Shown one piece after another: positions 42,208-50,712 of a stretch of DNA of 64,000 nt. Source of the stretch: Paramixta manurensis (GTDB taxonomy: Bacteria > Pseudomonadota > Gammaproteobacteria > Enterobacterales > Enterobacteriaceae). A model generated the notes under the pieces. It did not search any database. It worked only from the letters and a program-made list of their open reading frames with translations, and was not told the origin of the DNA. The translations under genes were made by a program, and so were the position numbers. The stretch lies in assembly GCF_013285385.1 (NCBI RefSeq), contig NZ_CP054212.1:186001-250000 (forward strand). Direction: 5' to 3'. The stretch's first letter is position 1. The number at the start of each line of letters is the position of its first letter.

Positions 42208-44280
42208 TCAGGGCATCACCGATACCGTCGGCCAACGTTCGGTAGAGAATAGCGATAGACGGATATTGAACAAATAAAACAGTGGCGAATAGAGCCGGTT
42301 ATCCTGCTCGCATAGCCGATCGAGATGAATAAGCAAATAGTCCATTTCCGCCAATAAAGCAGCATGCGGCATCGCCTGCAACGATTTCAGACGCGAACGC
42401 AGAAATTTGTTGATCTCATAAAACAGCCCGTCAGTTATAACCGCATGCTCGGACAATAACGTCTGATGTTTGACATAAAAGTCGTAAAAATTGACTCCAA
42501 TCCAGACTTCGGTTATCAGGTTTCCGCCGGAAACCAGGTCGGGAACCGGATCGATCCTTTTGCGTGGCAGGATAACATTCACTTTATCTAGCGTACGGGC
42601 GACAAAGCGTTGCCGCGACTGGAGTGATGAGCGGTTAAGCCGAATTTCAGAGAGGAACTGGATCAGTTCGTTAATGCCTTTACGGAAGGCGCGGCGAGCA
42701 GTCCAGGAGGGGCGCTTATTGCGGATCAGCGCCGTGATGATGACCGCGAACATGATACCGACAATGCTAGAAATCGCACCGTTAACGATCAACTGTAAAT
42801 CGGGTTTGAAGTGATGGCTCAAACCAATTAAGCCGGGGATTTGGGTAGCAATAATTAACCCCATCAGGTTAGTGGCGGGGTTGGCGATCACCAGACCGAG
42901 TGCAAATAGCCCTGGCGCCAGGCCGATAATCAATGATTCAAACGTCACGGTTTGCGGAATAATCAGCGCCGAATATAGAATACTGATCACAATCGCTACC
43001 ACTACGCCTTTGAGAAACAACTTCATTGGGGCAATCGGGCTATCCATACCGGCGAAGAAGGAGCAAAGAACTGCCGCCATTAAGGGCGCGGTTGAACCAT
43101 CACTCCAGCCGGAGCCAATCCAAAACAGGCAACAGGCAAATGTCGCCAGGAAGGCCGTAAACGAGGAGAGCAGCAATAACCCTTTATCAATATGCCAGTG
43201 CGCCTGGGCGCGCTTTGCCGGATTACCGCGTTCTTTTAGGCTGCCGACTTTTTCCCCCACCGTCGACCAGGCCTCGGTAATTTTCACGAAGTTTGCCAAT
43301 CGTTCGAGTAATCCGCTGAGTAACAGGCTCTTTTCCGCGCTGAGGGTTTTATCTTGATAACAACGTTTGATATTGGCCTGAGTGAGCGCAATGTCCTGCA
43401 GTATCGCCTGCGTTTCGCGATTCTTATCGCCGCTATTTAGCCATGTCAGGAAGCGTCTAAACGTTGTATCGACAAAATCAGGGAAATCAATCTGTTGTTC
43501 CGCTAAGAGTTTGAGCCGAATCTCAATCGCGGTAAGCGTCGGGATCAGATAAGAGAGGTGCTGATACTGTACCGTCACCAAGCGTATAAGCTGGCGCGCA
43601 GCATCGCCTTCAAACACGCAATGTGTGATCAGCGTTTCGACATTCACCGGATAACCGGCCATTTGGACCAAAATAGCTTCGCGCTCCGGCGTTTGCTCTT
43701 TGGTCTCCGCCGTTAAGAGCTCACTGCATAATTTTCGGGCGCTGGTGTACCAGTTAGTGACGCTGTTTTCCAAAATATTCCGCATTGAGACCGGTAGGAT
43801 CAGGCTGTGGACCAGGCTGCTACAAATAATCGCCACCGTAATCTCTTCAATACGCGACACCACGGTGTAGGTGATCGACAGCGGCGTATCTACATCAGGA
43901 AAGCCCATGATTGCGGCGCTGTATCCCGCCAGCATAAAAACGTAACTTTTTGGGGTCCGGTCATGCAGAGAAAAATAGAGACACACGGCTACCCAAATCG
44001 AGACACACAGGCTAAATAAGACCGGATAGAGCACGGTGGCGGGGTAAATCAGAAAGATAAACAGGCCGCCGAGCACGGTACCCAAAAAACGAAAAATCGA
44101 TTTGGAAACCGTAGAGGATGAGTAAAGCTGTGAGGCTACATAAACGGTAGTGAGCGACCAGGCCGGCTTATCAAAGTTAAGCTCCAGCGCAATGTAAAAA
44201 GCGAGAAACGCGGCTAAACATGTTTTGAGTGAAAATAACACCGCACTCTTTGACAACCACTTCATACCGAACGAACCCAT
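42208..44280 (-). CDS. FUSC-family membrane protein (AaeB-like efflux)
   Basis: A 690-residue inner-membrane protein with two hydrophobic blocks of about six helices (about 15-165 and 370-520), each followed by a hydrophilic helical domain. This is the FUSC arrangement of fusaric-acid-resistance and AaeB proteins. FRFLGTVLGGLFIFLIYPA near 65 and FAGMDSPIAPMKLFLKG near 412 are typical. It would export aromatic acids or similar compounds, normally with a membrane fusion protein (AaeA-like), which is not adjacent here. ATG at 44280 has AAAGG upstream; 44265 is an alternative. Confidence 0.82.
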   Translation of the reverse strand: MGSFGMKWLSKSAVLFSLKTCLAAFLAFYIALELNFDKPAWSLTTVYVASQLYSSSTVSKSIFRFLGTVLGGLFIFLIYPATVLYPVLFSLCVSIWVAVCLYFSLHDRTPKSYVFMLAGYSAAIMGFPDVDTPLSITYTVVSRIEEITVAIICSSLVHSLILPVSMRNILENSVTNWYTSARKLCSELLTAETKEQTPEREAILVQMAGYPVNVETLITHCVFEGDAARQLIRLVTVQYQHLSYLIPTLTAIEIRLKLLAEQQIDFPDFVDTTFRRFLTWLNSGDKNRETQAILQDIALTQANIKRCYQDKTLSAEKSLLLSGLLERLANFVKITEAWSTVGEKVGSLKERGNPAKRAQAHWHIDKGLLLLSSFTAFLATFACCLFWIGSGWSDGSTAPLMAAVLCSFFAGMDSPIAPMKLFLKGVVVAIVISILYSALIIPQTVTFESLIIGLAPGLFALGLVIANPATNLMGLIIATQIPGLIGLSHHFKPDLQLIVNGAISSIVGIMFAVIITALIRNKRPSWTARRAFRKGINELIQFLSEIRLNRSSLQSRQRFVARTLDKVNVILPRKRIDPVPDLVSGGNLITEVWIGVNFYDFYVKHQTLLSEHAVITDGLFYEINKFLRSRLKSLQAMPHAALLAEMDYLLIHLDRLCEQDNRLYSPLFYLFNIRLSLFSTERWPTVSVMP

Positions 44281-44456
44281 TATGCGGCCTTTTTTCTCAT
44301 CATAACGGAAGTCGTCGCGTCAACCAGTTTAATTTTTTATACAAATTATTAAGACGCTAACGATTTGCCGGTCGCTTGGGTGTAACGCTATCCTGTTGGT
44401 TTTGCCAAGAGGGATTTAACCGTTTCGGTTGAGCCTCTCTCTGACGGAGACAAAAC

Positions 44457-45479
44457 ATGGCAGCAAACGGTGTAAAGTGGGCGCCCTGCGGGTTGCTATT
44501 GGCGTTGGGTATATTTAGCGCGACGTCGGCGCAGGCGGCCACGTATGGCGAACAGTTGGAAGGGTTTCACTACCCTTTTCCGCTGCAACATTTTTCTTTT
44601 CAATCACAGCAGCAGCCGCTCAGTATGGGGTTTATGGATGTGAAGCCGACTGCCGCTGCCAATGGACATACCGTGGTGTTAATGCACGGCAAGAATTTTT
44701 GCGGCGCGACATGGGAAGAGACCATCAAGGCGTTGAGCGCTCACGGTTATCGGGTAATTGCGCCGGATCAGATTGGGTTTTGTAGTTCCACTAAGCCGGC
44801 TAATTATCAGTACAGCTTTCAGCAACTGGCTACTAATACGCACCAGTTATTGCAGCATCTGGGCATTAAAAAGGCGATGATTGTCGGCCATTCAACCGGC
44901 GGCATGTTAGCGACACGTTATGCCTTGATGTACCCGCAGCAAACCGAAAAGCTGGTGTTAGTGAATCCAATAGGTTTGGAAGACTGGAAAGCGAAAGGGG
45001 TGCCGTATCGTACCGTTGACCAGTGGTACCAACGCGAGCTTAAGCTTTCGGCGCAGAGCATTAAGCAGTATGAACAGCAAACCTATTATGTTGGGCAGTG
45101 GAAACCGGCGTATGACAAATGGGTGGATATGCTGGCCGGGTTGAATAGCGGGCCGGGTCATCAAAAGGTGGCGTGGAATTCGGCACTCATCTACGACATG
45201 ATTTTTACGCAGCCGATTTATTATGAGTTCGCTCAGATTAGCGTTCCGACGACGTTAATGATCGGTACGTCGGACACGACTGCGATTGGTAGCGATATCG
45301 CATCGCCGGCGGTGAAGGCCCGGCTTGGTCACTATAATGTGCTGGGTAAGCAGACGGCGAAAATGATTCCGCATGCGCGCCTGGTTGAGTTTCCCGGTAT
45401 GGGGCATGCGCCGCAGATGGAAGAGCCGGAGAAGTTTAATCAGACTCTGCTGTCGGAACTGGCAGGCACGGCGCAATAG
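44457..45479 (+). CDS. Exported alpha/beta hydrolase
   Basis: A 340-residue protein with a signal peptide (LLLALGIFSATSAQA). The alpha/beta-hydrolase core shows VVLMHGKNFCGATWEETI near 75 (oxyanion region), the nucleophile elbow VGHSTGGMLATRYA near 143, and the histidine motif EFPGMGHAPQMEEPEKF near 315. The reaction could be ester or epoxide hydrolysis; the substrate is not evident. It is divergent from the FUSC gene by 176 bp, so the two could be co-regulated. Confidence 0.82.
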   Translation: MAANGVKWAPCGLLLALGIFSATSAQAATYGEQLEGFHYPFPLQHFSFQSQQQPLSMGFMDVKPTAAANGHTVVLMHGKNFCGATWEETIKALSAHGYRVIAPDQIGFCSSTKPANYQYSFQQLATNTHQLLQHLGIKKAMIVGHSTGGMLATRYALMYPQQTEKLVLVNPIGLEDWKAKGVPYRTVDQWYQRELKLSAQSIKQYEQQTYYVGQWKPAYDKWVDMLAGLNSGPGHQKVAWNSALIYDMIFTQPIYYEFAQISVPTTLMIGTSDTTAIGSDIASPAVKARLGHYNVLGKQTAKMIPHARLVEFPGMGHAPQMEEPEKFNQTLLSELAGTAQ

Positions 45480-45491
45480 GGTATTGGAAAG

Positions 45492-45510
45492 GGCGCGAAA
45501 GCGCCTTATT
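45492..45510. terminator. Short terminator after the hydrolase gene
   Basis: GGCGC (45492-45496), a GAAA tetraloop, GCGCC (45501-45505), then TTATT. It follows the exported hydrolase stop (45479) and meets the convergent immunity gene's stop at 45506. The stem is short but the tetraloop is stabilising. Confidence 0.6.
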
Positions 45511-45985
45511 CCAGTTGGTTAGCATTTTTTATCCGAAGAGTAATGCTTTCAATTAATTCTGCGAGGCTGGCGTAGCTTTCATAGGCCTCATCAATGGCAA
45601 TACGATCGCGAGCTTCCCATCGTTCTGAAGACATATCGTAGACAAATAAATCCGTTCCCGTTGAGCCAATCAAAAGCAATGAAGCGCTTTCTTTTGTATT
45701 TGGCTCGTTGGTTCGGGAAGCACCATTGTTATATTCAAAGAAATTATTATGTTCATTTCGATAGCTGCGCAAACCGTAGATAGAAAAACCATCAATAGAA
45801 AAACCATCGATTAATGCCATAAGAGCTAGATACTGCTGCCAAAAGTCATCTAAATTAGCTCCGGTCTCCTCAATAGCCATCAGCGATGTGTGTTTGCCTG
45901 TATTGCCAGGATTAGCCGGATAACCCAACGTTTTTGCAATTATTTTTAATTCTTCGGCGACGCTAGCTAACGTTTTCTTCACCAT
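45506..45985 (-). CDS. SMI1/KNR4-like (YrhA-type) immunity protein
   Basis: A 159-residue protein from the ATG at 45985, which has AAGGA upstream. Its layout fits SMI1/KNR4-superfamily immunity proteins: a helical N-terminus, LDDFWQQYLALMALIDGF near 52, the ASLLLIGSTGTDLFVYDM core near 104, and a C-terminal helix YASLAELIESITLRIKN. It starts 11 bp after the HNH toxin stop, the usual toxin-immunity order. An in-frame 15-bp tandem duplication (45780-45794 and 45795-45809) gives IDGFS twice in a row near residue 62, which may disturb the fold or be recent. Confidence 0.7.
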   Translation of the reverse strand: MVKKTLASVAEELKIIAKTLGYPANPGNTGKHTSLMAIEETGANLDDFWQQYLALMALIDGFSIDGFSIYGLRSYRNEHNNFFEYNNGASRTNEPNTKESASLLLIGSTGTDLFVYDMSSERWEARDRIAIDEAYESYASLAELIESITLRIKNANQLE

Positions 45986-45996
45986 TATCTTCATCC

Positions 45997-47160
45997 TTAT
46001 GGATAGATCACGCCTTTGGGAATAGGCCATAAAACCTCTGTTTTCCCTCCAGCCGTCATCGCGCGAGAAATTTTTTGTTGCGCTGTTGTAAACATAACAT
46101 GTTCGGGCGATTTTTTGATTAAAACAAGATTGCCGAAAGCGTTGGTTCCACTATCATCCAACGGGAACTTATGATGAACCTCCCAGTCAATAGGGTTATT
46201 CCCGTCACGCATTCTTTTAATATCGTCATTGCTAAGTTTCTTATGAACCTGTGGATTTTACGCTATGAATTTAAGAAACTTTTTACGCTCTCTGTCAAAT
46301 TCACGCCTAAGCATGAGACGTTCCTCAGCAGGACGTTTGATATAATACATTTTCACTACCTCAATATTTTGCAGTAACGTCTTTTCTCCTTTATAACTCC
46401 CCAAAAAATGCTTTAATTTTTCCAATTCAGTAATCGATGCAGGGTGTACAGCGAGCCGTCCTGCTGCCAGTAAACTGCTCAAGGCTATCAGAGAGCCAGC
46501 CGTTTGTTGATTCAGAACTTGATCAAACCCTGCTGCGGCCTCACCGCCTAACTGACGGGCGGTTTCGGCGTACATCTGTGGATTCTGATGATAAATGCCG
46601 CCTGCGGCTAACAGGCGACCGGCCATTTTACTATTAATGGCGTTAAACGTTTGTGGTGACGAGGCCTGTTGAGGAGAAAAGTCTGATGTGGAGGCAGAAC
46701 CGTAAGCGTAAACGGTAAATGATGTCGCCTGCGGCTTGCCGCCATGATGGCGATAGTCGCGACAAGCCACTGAATCACGATACGCCCGAATAATATGATC
46801 CGCGCCGCTTAATTCGAATAACCAGGGATGCCGACAAATCAACTGCCCCTGATCATCAATATAAAACAGCCGACCGGGCGCACTATAGCGATCAAGCATA
46901 ATAACCTGACCGTGTAACACCATTCTTTTAAGACGTTCTTGCGCCAGTTTCCCGCCAGCAGGCTGATGAAGAGTTGAGAGTGATGAATACCGATGACGCA
47001 TAGCGATAATATGAGGGCTGGTATTCTCATCGAAAAACTCATAATGATCGCAAATATAACGCCGTGCGATAATAGGCTGCGTGATTAACGCATAGCGCTC
47101 CGGCGCAAGATTATCACGTGGTAGATAAAAAAGATCACACCCAGGCAAACTGACGCTCAT
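45997..47160 (-). pseudogene. Colicin-type HNH nuclease toxin gene with an in-frame stop
   Basis: One frame of 388 codons, interrupted by a single TAA at 46258-46260. Before it lie 300 residues: an N-terminal domain of unknown family (MSVSLPGCDLFYLPRD start), a linker, and REFDRERKKFLKFIA. After it, in the same frame, comes NPQVHKKLSNDDIKRM, then WEVHHKFPLDDSGTNAFGNL, the HNH catalytic motif. Colicin E and pyocin DNases have RxxFWxxVAxDPEL and an MxxGxAP segment at the same place, and the stop replaces the single residue between A and NP. One base change from AAA, CAA or GAA explains it. The toxin is therefore truncated before its active site, while the immunity gene downstream remains open. 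Confidence 0.75.
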
Positions 47161-47432
47161 TACCGGTTCCTTTTGGCTGCGCTCAGATACAGGTATATTA
47201 TATTTTTTCTATCGCTTTAGTAAGCCCAATTTTTATTAATAGAAAACGTTACGCTAATGGCTATTTAATAAAAATCCATTATTATGCGGAATAAATAAAT
47301 CACGCCAGATGATAAGTTATTCTCAATACTACTCTCCGCCCAACGATTTGCGAAACCTTACGCCGATCGCTATGCTTTTAGCGCCCTAAACATTCGCTAT
47401 TTCCTCCGTTTTCCAACCAAGGCACCGATCCT

Positions 47433-48470
47433 ATGTCAGAAAAAAAGCCCATGCCGGTGTTTGACGGCCATAACGATCTCCTGCTGCGTCTTTGGCTACA
47501 TGCGGCGACTACGCCACCTGAACAGCCCTTCTTTAACGGAGAGGCGGGCGGGCATATCGATTTTCCTCGTCTACGCCGCGGAGGAATGGTTGGCGGTCTG
47601 TTCGCAGTGTTCGTGCCACCGGCAGACTATGTGGCCCAGGCGCGTAAAGAAGCAGTGGGCAACCATCAACCGCTGGCCATCGTCGAAGCGCAGATCGCCA
47701 TTTTACAGCGTCTGGAAAGCGCCGCTGAAGGACGCGCGAAAATTTGCCGCACGGTCGCAGAGATTGAACATTGCCTGGCAAATAATATCCTGGCAATGGT
47801 CATGCATATTGAAGGCGCGGAGGCATTAGATCCGGAACTGAAATTGTTGGACAGGTTCTGGCAACTCGGTCTACGTAGCCTTGGGCCATTTTGGAATACA
47901 CCTAACCAGTTTGGTGTTGGCGTCAGCGGTGGCTTTCCCGGCTCGCCTGATAGCGGTGAAGGATTGACCGCCGCCGGGCGCGCGTTGCTACAACGCTGCA
48001 ACCAGCTTGGCATTATGATTGACCTTTCCCATATGAATGAGAAAGCGTTCTGGCAAACGGCGGAGATTAGCCAGGCGCCGCTGGTGGCGACGCATTCCAA
48101 TGCCCATGCTTTATGTCCACAGCCGCGCAACCTAACCGATCGGCAATTAGCAGCGATCGCCGCCAGTGATGGTTTGGTTGGGGTAAATTTCGGCACCGCC
48201 TTTCTGCGCGCCGATGGTAAACGGGACGGTAACACGCCAATAACAGAAATTGTAAAACATCTTGCCTGGCTGATCGATAAACTGGGCGAAGATCGTGTGG
48301 GTTTCGGCTCAGATTTTGACGGCATTAATGTGCCGGATGAACTGGGCGATGTTGCCGGTTTACCCTTGTTATTACAGGCTTTAACACAGGCAGGTTTTAG
48401 CGAGGCCGTTATCGAAAAGCTGGCGTGGCGTAACTGGTTACGCGTACTGAAGCAGACGTGGGGAAGGTAA
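47433..48470 (+). CDS. Membrane dipeptidase-family zinc peptidase, pqq-linked
   Basis: A 345-residue enzyme of the renal (membrane) dipeptidase family. Metal and substrate motifs are FDGHNDLLLRLW near 9 (H and D ligands), MVMHIEGAEALD near 120 (bridging E), IDLSHMNEKAF near 195 (H), ATHSNAHALCP near 219 (H), and GFGSDFDGINVP near 290. No signal peptide is seen, so it is probably cytosolic. It lies 154 bp upstream of pqqA on the same strand. Dipeptidase genes occur near pqq loci in some Pseudomonas, so a role in PqqA peptide turnover is a reasonable guess. Confidence 0.85.
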   Translation: MSEKKPMPVFDGHNDLLLRLWLHAATTPPEQPFFNGEAGGHIDFPRLRRGGMVGGLFAVFVPPADYVAQARKEAVGNHQPLAIVEAQIAILQRLESAAEGRAKICRTVAEIEHCLANNILAMVMHIEGAEALDPELKLLDRFWQLGLRSLGPFWNTPNQFGVGVSGGFPGSPDSGEGLTAAGRALLQRCNQLGIMIDLSHMNEKAFWQTAEISQAPLVATHSNAHALCPQPRNLTDRQLAAIAASDGLVGVNFGTAFLRADGKRDGNTPITEIVKHLAWLIDKLGEDRVGFGSDFDGINVPDELGDVAGLPLLLQALTQAGFSEAVIEKLAWRNWLRVLKQTWGR

Positions 48471-48624
48471 CATTTTTTTCTCCTGCCGTCCTCAGGCGTT
48501 GCTATGATTGTTACTCTGCTGCAACATCCTCGCTCATCAACGGGCCGATGTTGCTCGTGAACCGCGTCTGAAAGCGTACCTCGCCGACAGATACGTTATT
48601 TTTACCGCAATGAGGAGAGACAAT

Positions 48625-48699
48625 ATGAAGTGGACCAAACCTGAGTTTGTTGACCTGCGTTTAGGCTTAGAAGTAACCCTTTACATTTCTAACCGCTAA
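48625..48699 (+). CDS. pqqA: PQQ precursor peptide PqqA
   Basis: A 24-residue peptide, MKWTKPEFVDLRLGLEVTLY plus four residues, with the conserved glutamate 16 and tyrosine 20 that PqqE joins and that become the PQQ skeleton. GAGGAGAG gives a strong ribosome site 5-8 bases before the ATG. A longer open frame starting at 48508 is not the gene. A terminator follows immediately, before pqqB, so pqqA transcripts should outnumber the rest of the operon. Confidence 0.97.
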   Translation: MKWTKPEFVDLRLGLEVTLYISNR

Positions 48700-48704
48700 T
48701 CTTC

Positions 48705-48740
48705 CATGCCCACAACTACACTGTGGGCATGTTTCTTTTT
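48705..48740 (+). terminator. Terminator/attenuator between pqqA and pqqB
   Basis: CATGCCCACA (48705-48714), a 7-base loop, TGTGGGCATG (48722-48731), then TTTCTTTTT. This is a perfect 10-bp stem with a T-tract, only 5 bp past the pqqA stop and 17 bp before pqqB. It must be partly read through for pqqB-F to be made. Confidence 0.9.
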
Positions 48741-48757
48741 ATCCTTTCGGTTTTCAC

Positions 48758-49675
48758 ATGCAGATTAAAGTTCTTGGTTCTGCCGCAGGTGGAGGTTTCC
48801 CACAGTGGAACTGCAACTGCAAAAATTGCCAGGGCGTGCGTAATGGCACGCTAAACGCCTCCGCGCGCACGCAATCATCCATTGCCGTCAGCGATAACGG
48901 TCAGGACTGGGTGCTGTGTAACGCCTCACCGGATATTTGTCATCAGCTTCGCGCGGCGCCGGAATTAAATAAACCCGAAGTGCTACGCGGAACCGGTATT
49001 GGCGCGATTATCCTTACCGATAGCCAGATCGATCACTGTGCCGGGTTGCTTAATTTACGCGAAGGGTGCCCGCATCAGGTCTGGTGTACCCCGGAAGTGC
49101 ATGAGGATCTCACCACCGGTTTTCCGGTGTTTACCATGCTGTCGCACTGGAATGGCGGCCTGGTGCATCATCCGATTGTGCCTTCTGAGCCATTCAGCGT
49201 CTCGGTGTGCCCAACTATTCGTTTCACCGCCATTCCCTTACTTAGCAACGCGCCGCCCTATTCGCGCTATCGCAACCAGCCGCTGCCAGGACATAACATT
49301 GCGTTATTTATCGAAGATACCGCCAACGGCAAAACAGTGCTGTATGCGCCGGGCCTCGGCGAGCCGGACAACCACCTGATGAAGTGGCTGGAGAAAGCGG
49401 ACCATCTGCTGATTGATGGCACGGTATGGCAGGATAACGAACTGGCGAATACCGGCGTGGGCCACAACACCGGCAAAGATATGGGGCACTTAGCGTTAGC
49501 GGAAGAGAATGGCTTAGTCAAACTGCTGGCCTCGCTACCGGCGAAGCGCAAGATTCTTATTCATATTAACAACACCAATCCCATCCTTGATGAAGACTCT
49601 GCCGAACGTCACATGCTGACGCGCCAGGGCATTGAGGTCAGCTGGGATGGAATGATGATTAACACCCAGGAATAG
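48758..49675 (+). CDS. pqqB: PqqB
   Basis: A 305-residue metallo-beta-lactamase-fold protein of PQQ biosynthesis, proposed to hydroxylate the tyrosine of the cross-linked precursor. The N-terminus has the family GSAAGGGFPQWNCNCKNCQG motif with its cysteine cluster near 18. The metal site is ILTDSQIDHCAGLLNLREG near 90, with further ligands near 265 (KILIHINNTNPIL). Length agrees with Klebsiella PqqB. It is followed by pqqC after 3 bp. Confidence 0.97.
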   Translation: MQIKVLGSAAGGGFPQWNCNCKNCQGVRNGTLNASARTQSSIAVSDNGQDWVLCNASPDICHQLRAAPELNKPEVLRGTGIGAIILTDSQIDHCAGLLNLREGCPHQVWCTPEVHEDLTTGFPVFTMLSHWNGGLVHHPIVPSEPFSVSVCPTIRFTAIPLLSNAPPYSRYRNQPLPGHNIALFIEDTANGKTVLYAPGLGEPDNHLMKWLEKADHLLIDGTVWQDNELANTGVGHNTGKDMGHLALAEENGLVKLLASLPAKRKILIHINNTNPILDEDSAERHMLTRQGIEVSWDGMMINTQE

Positions 49676-49678
49676 CCA

Positions 49679-50434
49679 ATGAAACAGTCGCAACCGCTGT
49701 CGCCCGCCGAGTTCGAACAGGCCTTACGGGCAAAAGGCGCTTATTACCATATCCACCACCCGTACCACATCGCCATGCATAACGGTGAGGCGACGCGTGA
49801 GCAAATTCAAGGCTGGGTTGCCAACCGTTTTTATTACCAAACCAGTATCCCGCTAAAAGATGCGGCAATCATGGCGAATTGTCCGCACCCGGAAGTGCGC
49901 CGCAAATGGGTGCAACGCATCCTCGATCACGACGGCCAGGGAAATAACGATGGCGGTATCGAAGCCTGGCTACGGCTGGGCGAGGCGGTAGGGCTGGCGC
50001 GCGAAACTATCTTGTCGGAAGAGAGGGTGCTGCCGGGAGTTCGCTTTGCCGTCGATGCCTATGTCAATTTCGCCAGGCGTGCAAACTGGCAAGAGGCCGC
50101 CTGTAGTTCATTGACCGAACTGTTCGCTCCGCAAATCCATCAGGCACGGCTGGATAGCTGGCCGCAACACTATCAGTGGATTGAAGCGGAAGGCTATGGC
50201 TATTTCCGCAGCCGCCTGAGCCAGGCCAACCGCGATGTAGAGCACGGGCTGCAATTGGCGTTGGAGTATTGCGATAGCGTAGAAAAGCAGCAACGCATGT
50301 TAGAAATCCTTCAGTTCAAGCTCGATATTCTATGGAGCATGCTGGACGCAATGACCATGGCGTATGAACTGAAACGGCAACCGTATCATACCGTGACGCA
50401 ACAGCCGGTATGGCACAAGGAGAGGTTACTGTGA
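49679..50434 (+). CDS. pqqC: PqqC, pyrroloquinoline-quinone synthase
   Basis: A 251-residue cofactor-free oxidase that carries out the final ring closure and eight-electron oxidation. Active-site landmarks are AYYHIHHPYHIAMHNGEATR near 22 and GWVANRFYYQTSIPLKDAAI near 42, then RILDHDGQGNNDGGIEAWL near 81. Length matches Klebsiella PqqC (251). Its stop overlaps the pqqD start (ATGA), showing translational coupling. Confidence 0.98.
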   Translation: MKQSQPLSPAEFEQALRAKGAYYHIHHPYHIAMHNGEATREQIQGWVANRFYYQTSIPLKDAAIMANCPHPEVRRKWVQRILDHDGQGNNDGGIEAWLRLGEAVGLARETILSEERVLPGVRFAVDAYVNFARRANWQEAACSSLTELFAPQIHQARLDSWPQHYQWIEAEGYGYFRSRLSQANRDVEHGLQLALEYCDSVEKQQRMLEILQFKLDILWSMLDAMTMAYELKRQPYHTVTQQPVWHKERLL

Positions 50435-50712
50435 TGGAGATAACTTCGCAGCAGTTACCGGCGTTTCGCCGTGGTTTCCGGTTGCAGTGGGAGCAGGCGC
50501 AAAATAGCCATGTGATGCTTTATCCGGAAGGGATGGCGAAACTGAACGAGAGCGCGGCGGCAATTTTACAGTTGGTGGACGGCAAGCGCCGTATTGCTGA
50601 CATTATTGCCGAACTGGAAGCGCGTTTCCCTGATGCGCAGGGCATCGGCGACGATGTAAAAGAATTTTTTGGTCAAGCTTATGAACAGAAGTGGATCATT
50701 TTCAGTGAGTGA
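50434..50712 (+). CDS. pqqD: PqqD peptide chaperone
   Basis: A 92-residue winged-helix RiPP recognition protein that holds PqqA and presents it to PqqE. Features include FRRGFRLQWEQAQNSHVMLY near 11, the tight turn MAKLNESAAAILQLVDGKRR, and ADIIAELEARFP. It starts at the ATG overlapping the pqqC stop. Its own stop overlaps the pqqE GTG start by 8 bp, so C, D and E are coupled. Confidence 0.96.
   Translation: MEITSQQLPAFRRGFRLQWEQAQNSHVMLYPEGMAKLNESAAAILQLVDGKRRIADIIAELEARFPDAQGIGDDVKEFFGQAYEQKWIIFSE

Noticed and set aside
45997..46212. The HNH segment as a separate small gene
   Set aside because: It is in the same frame as the 300-residue upstream part, separated only by one stop codon 16 codons earlier, and begins inside a conserved colicin-type segment. 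It is better read as the tail of one interrupted gene.
48508..48624. N-terminal extension of pqqA to 63 residues
   Set aside because: PqqA is a 22-24 residue peptide; the ATG at 48625 has an ideal ribosome site and the upstream codons are not conserved.
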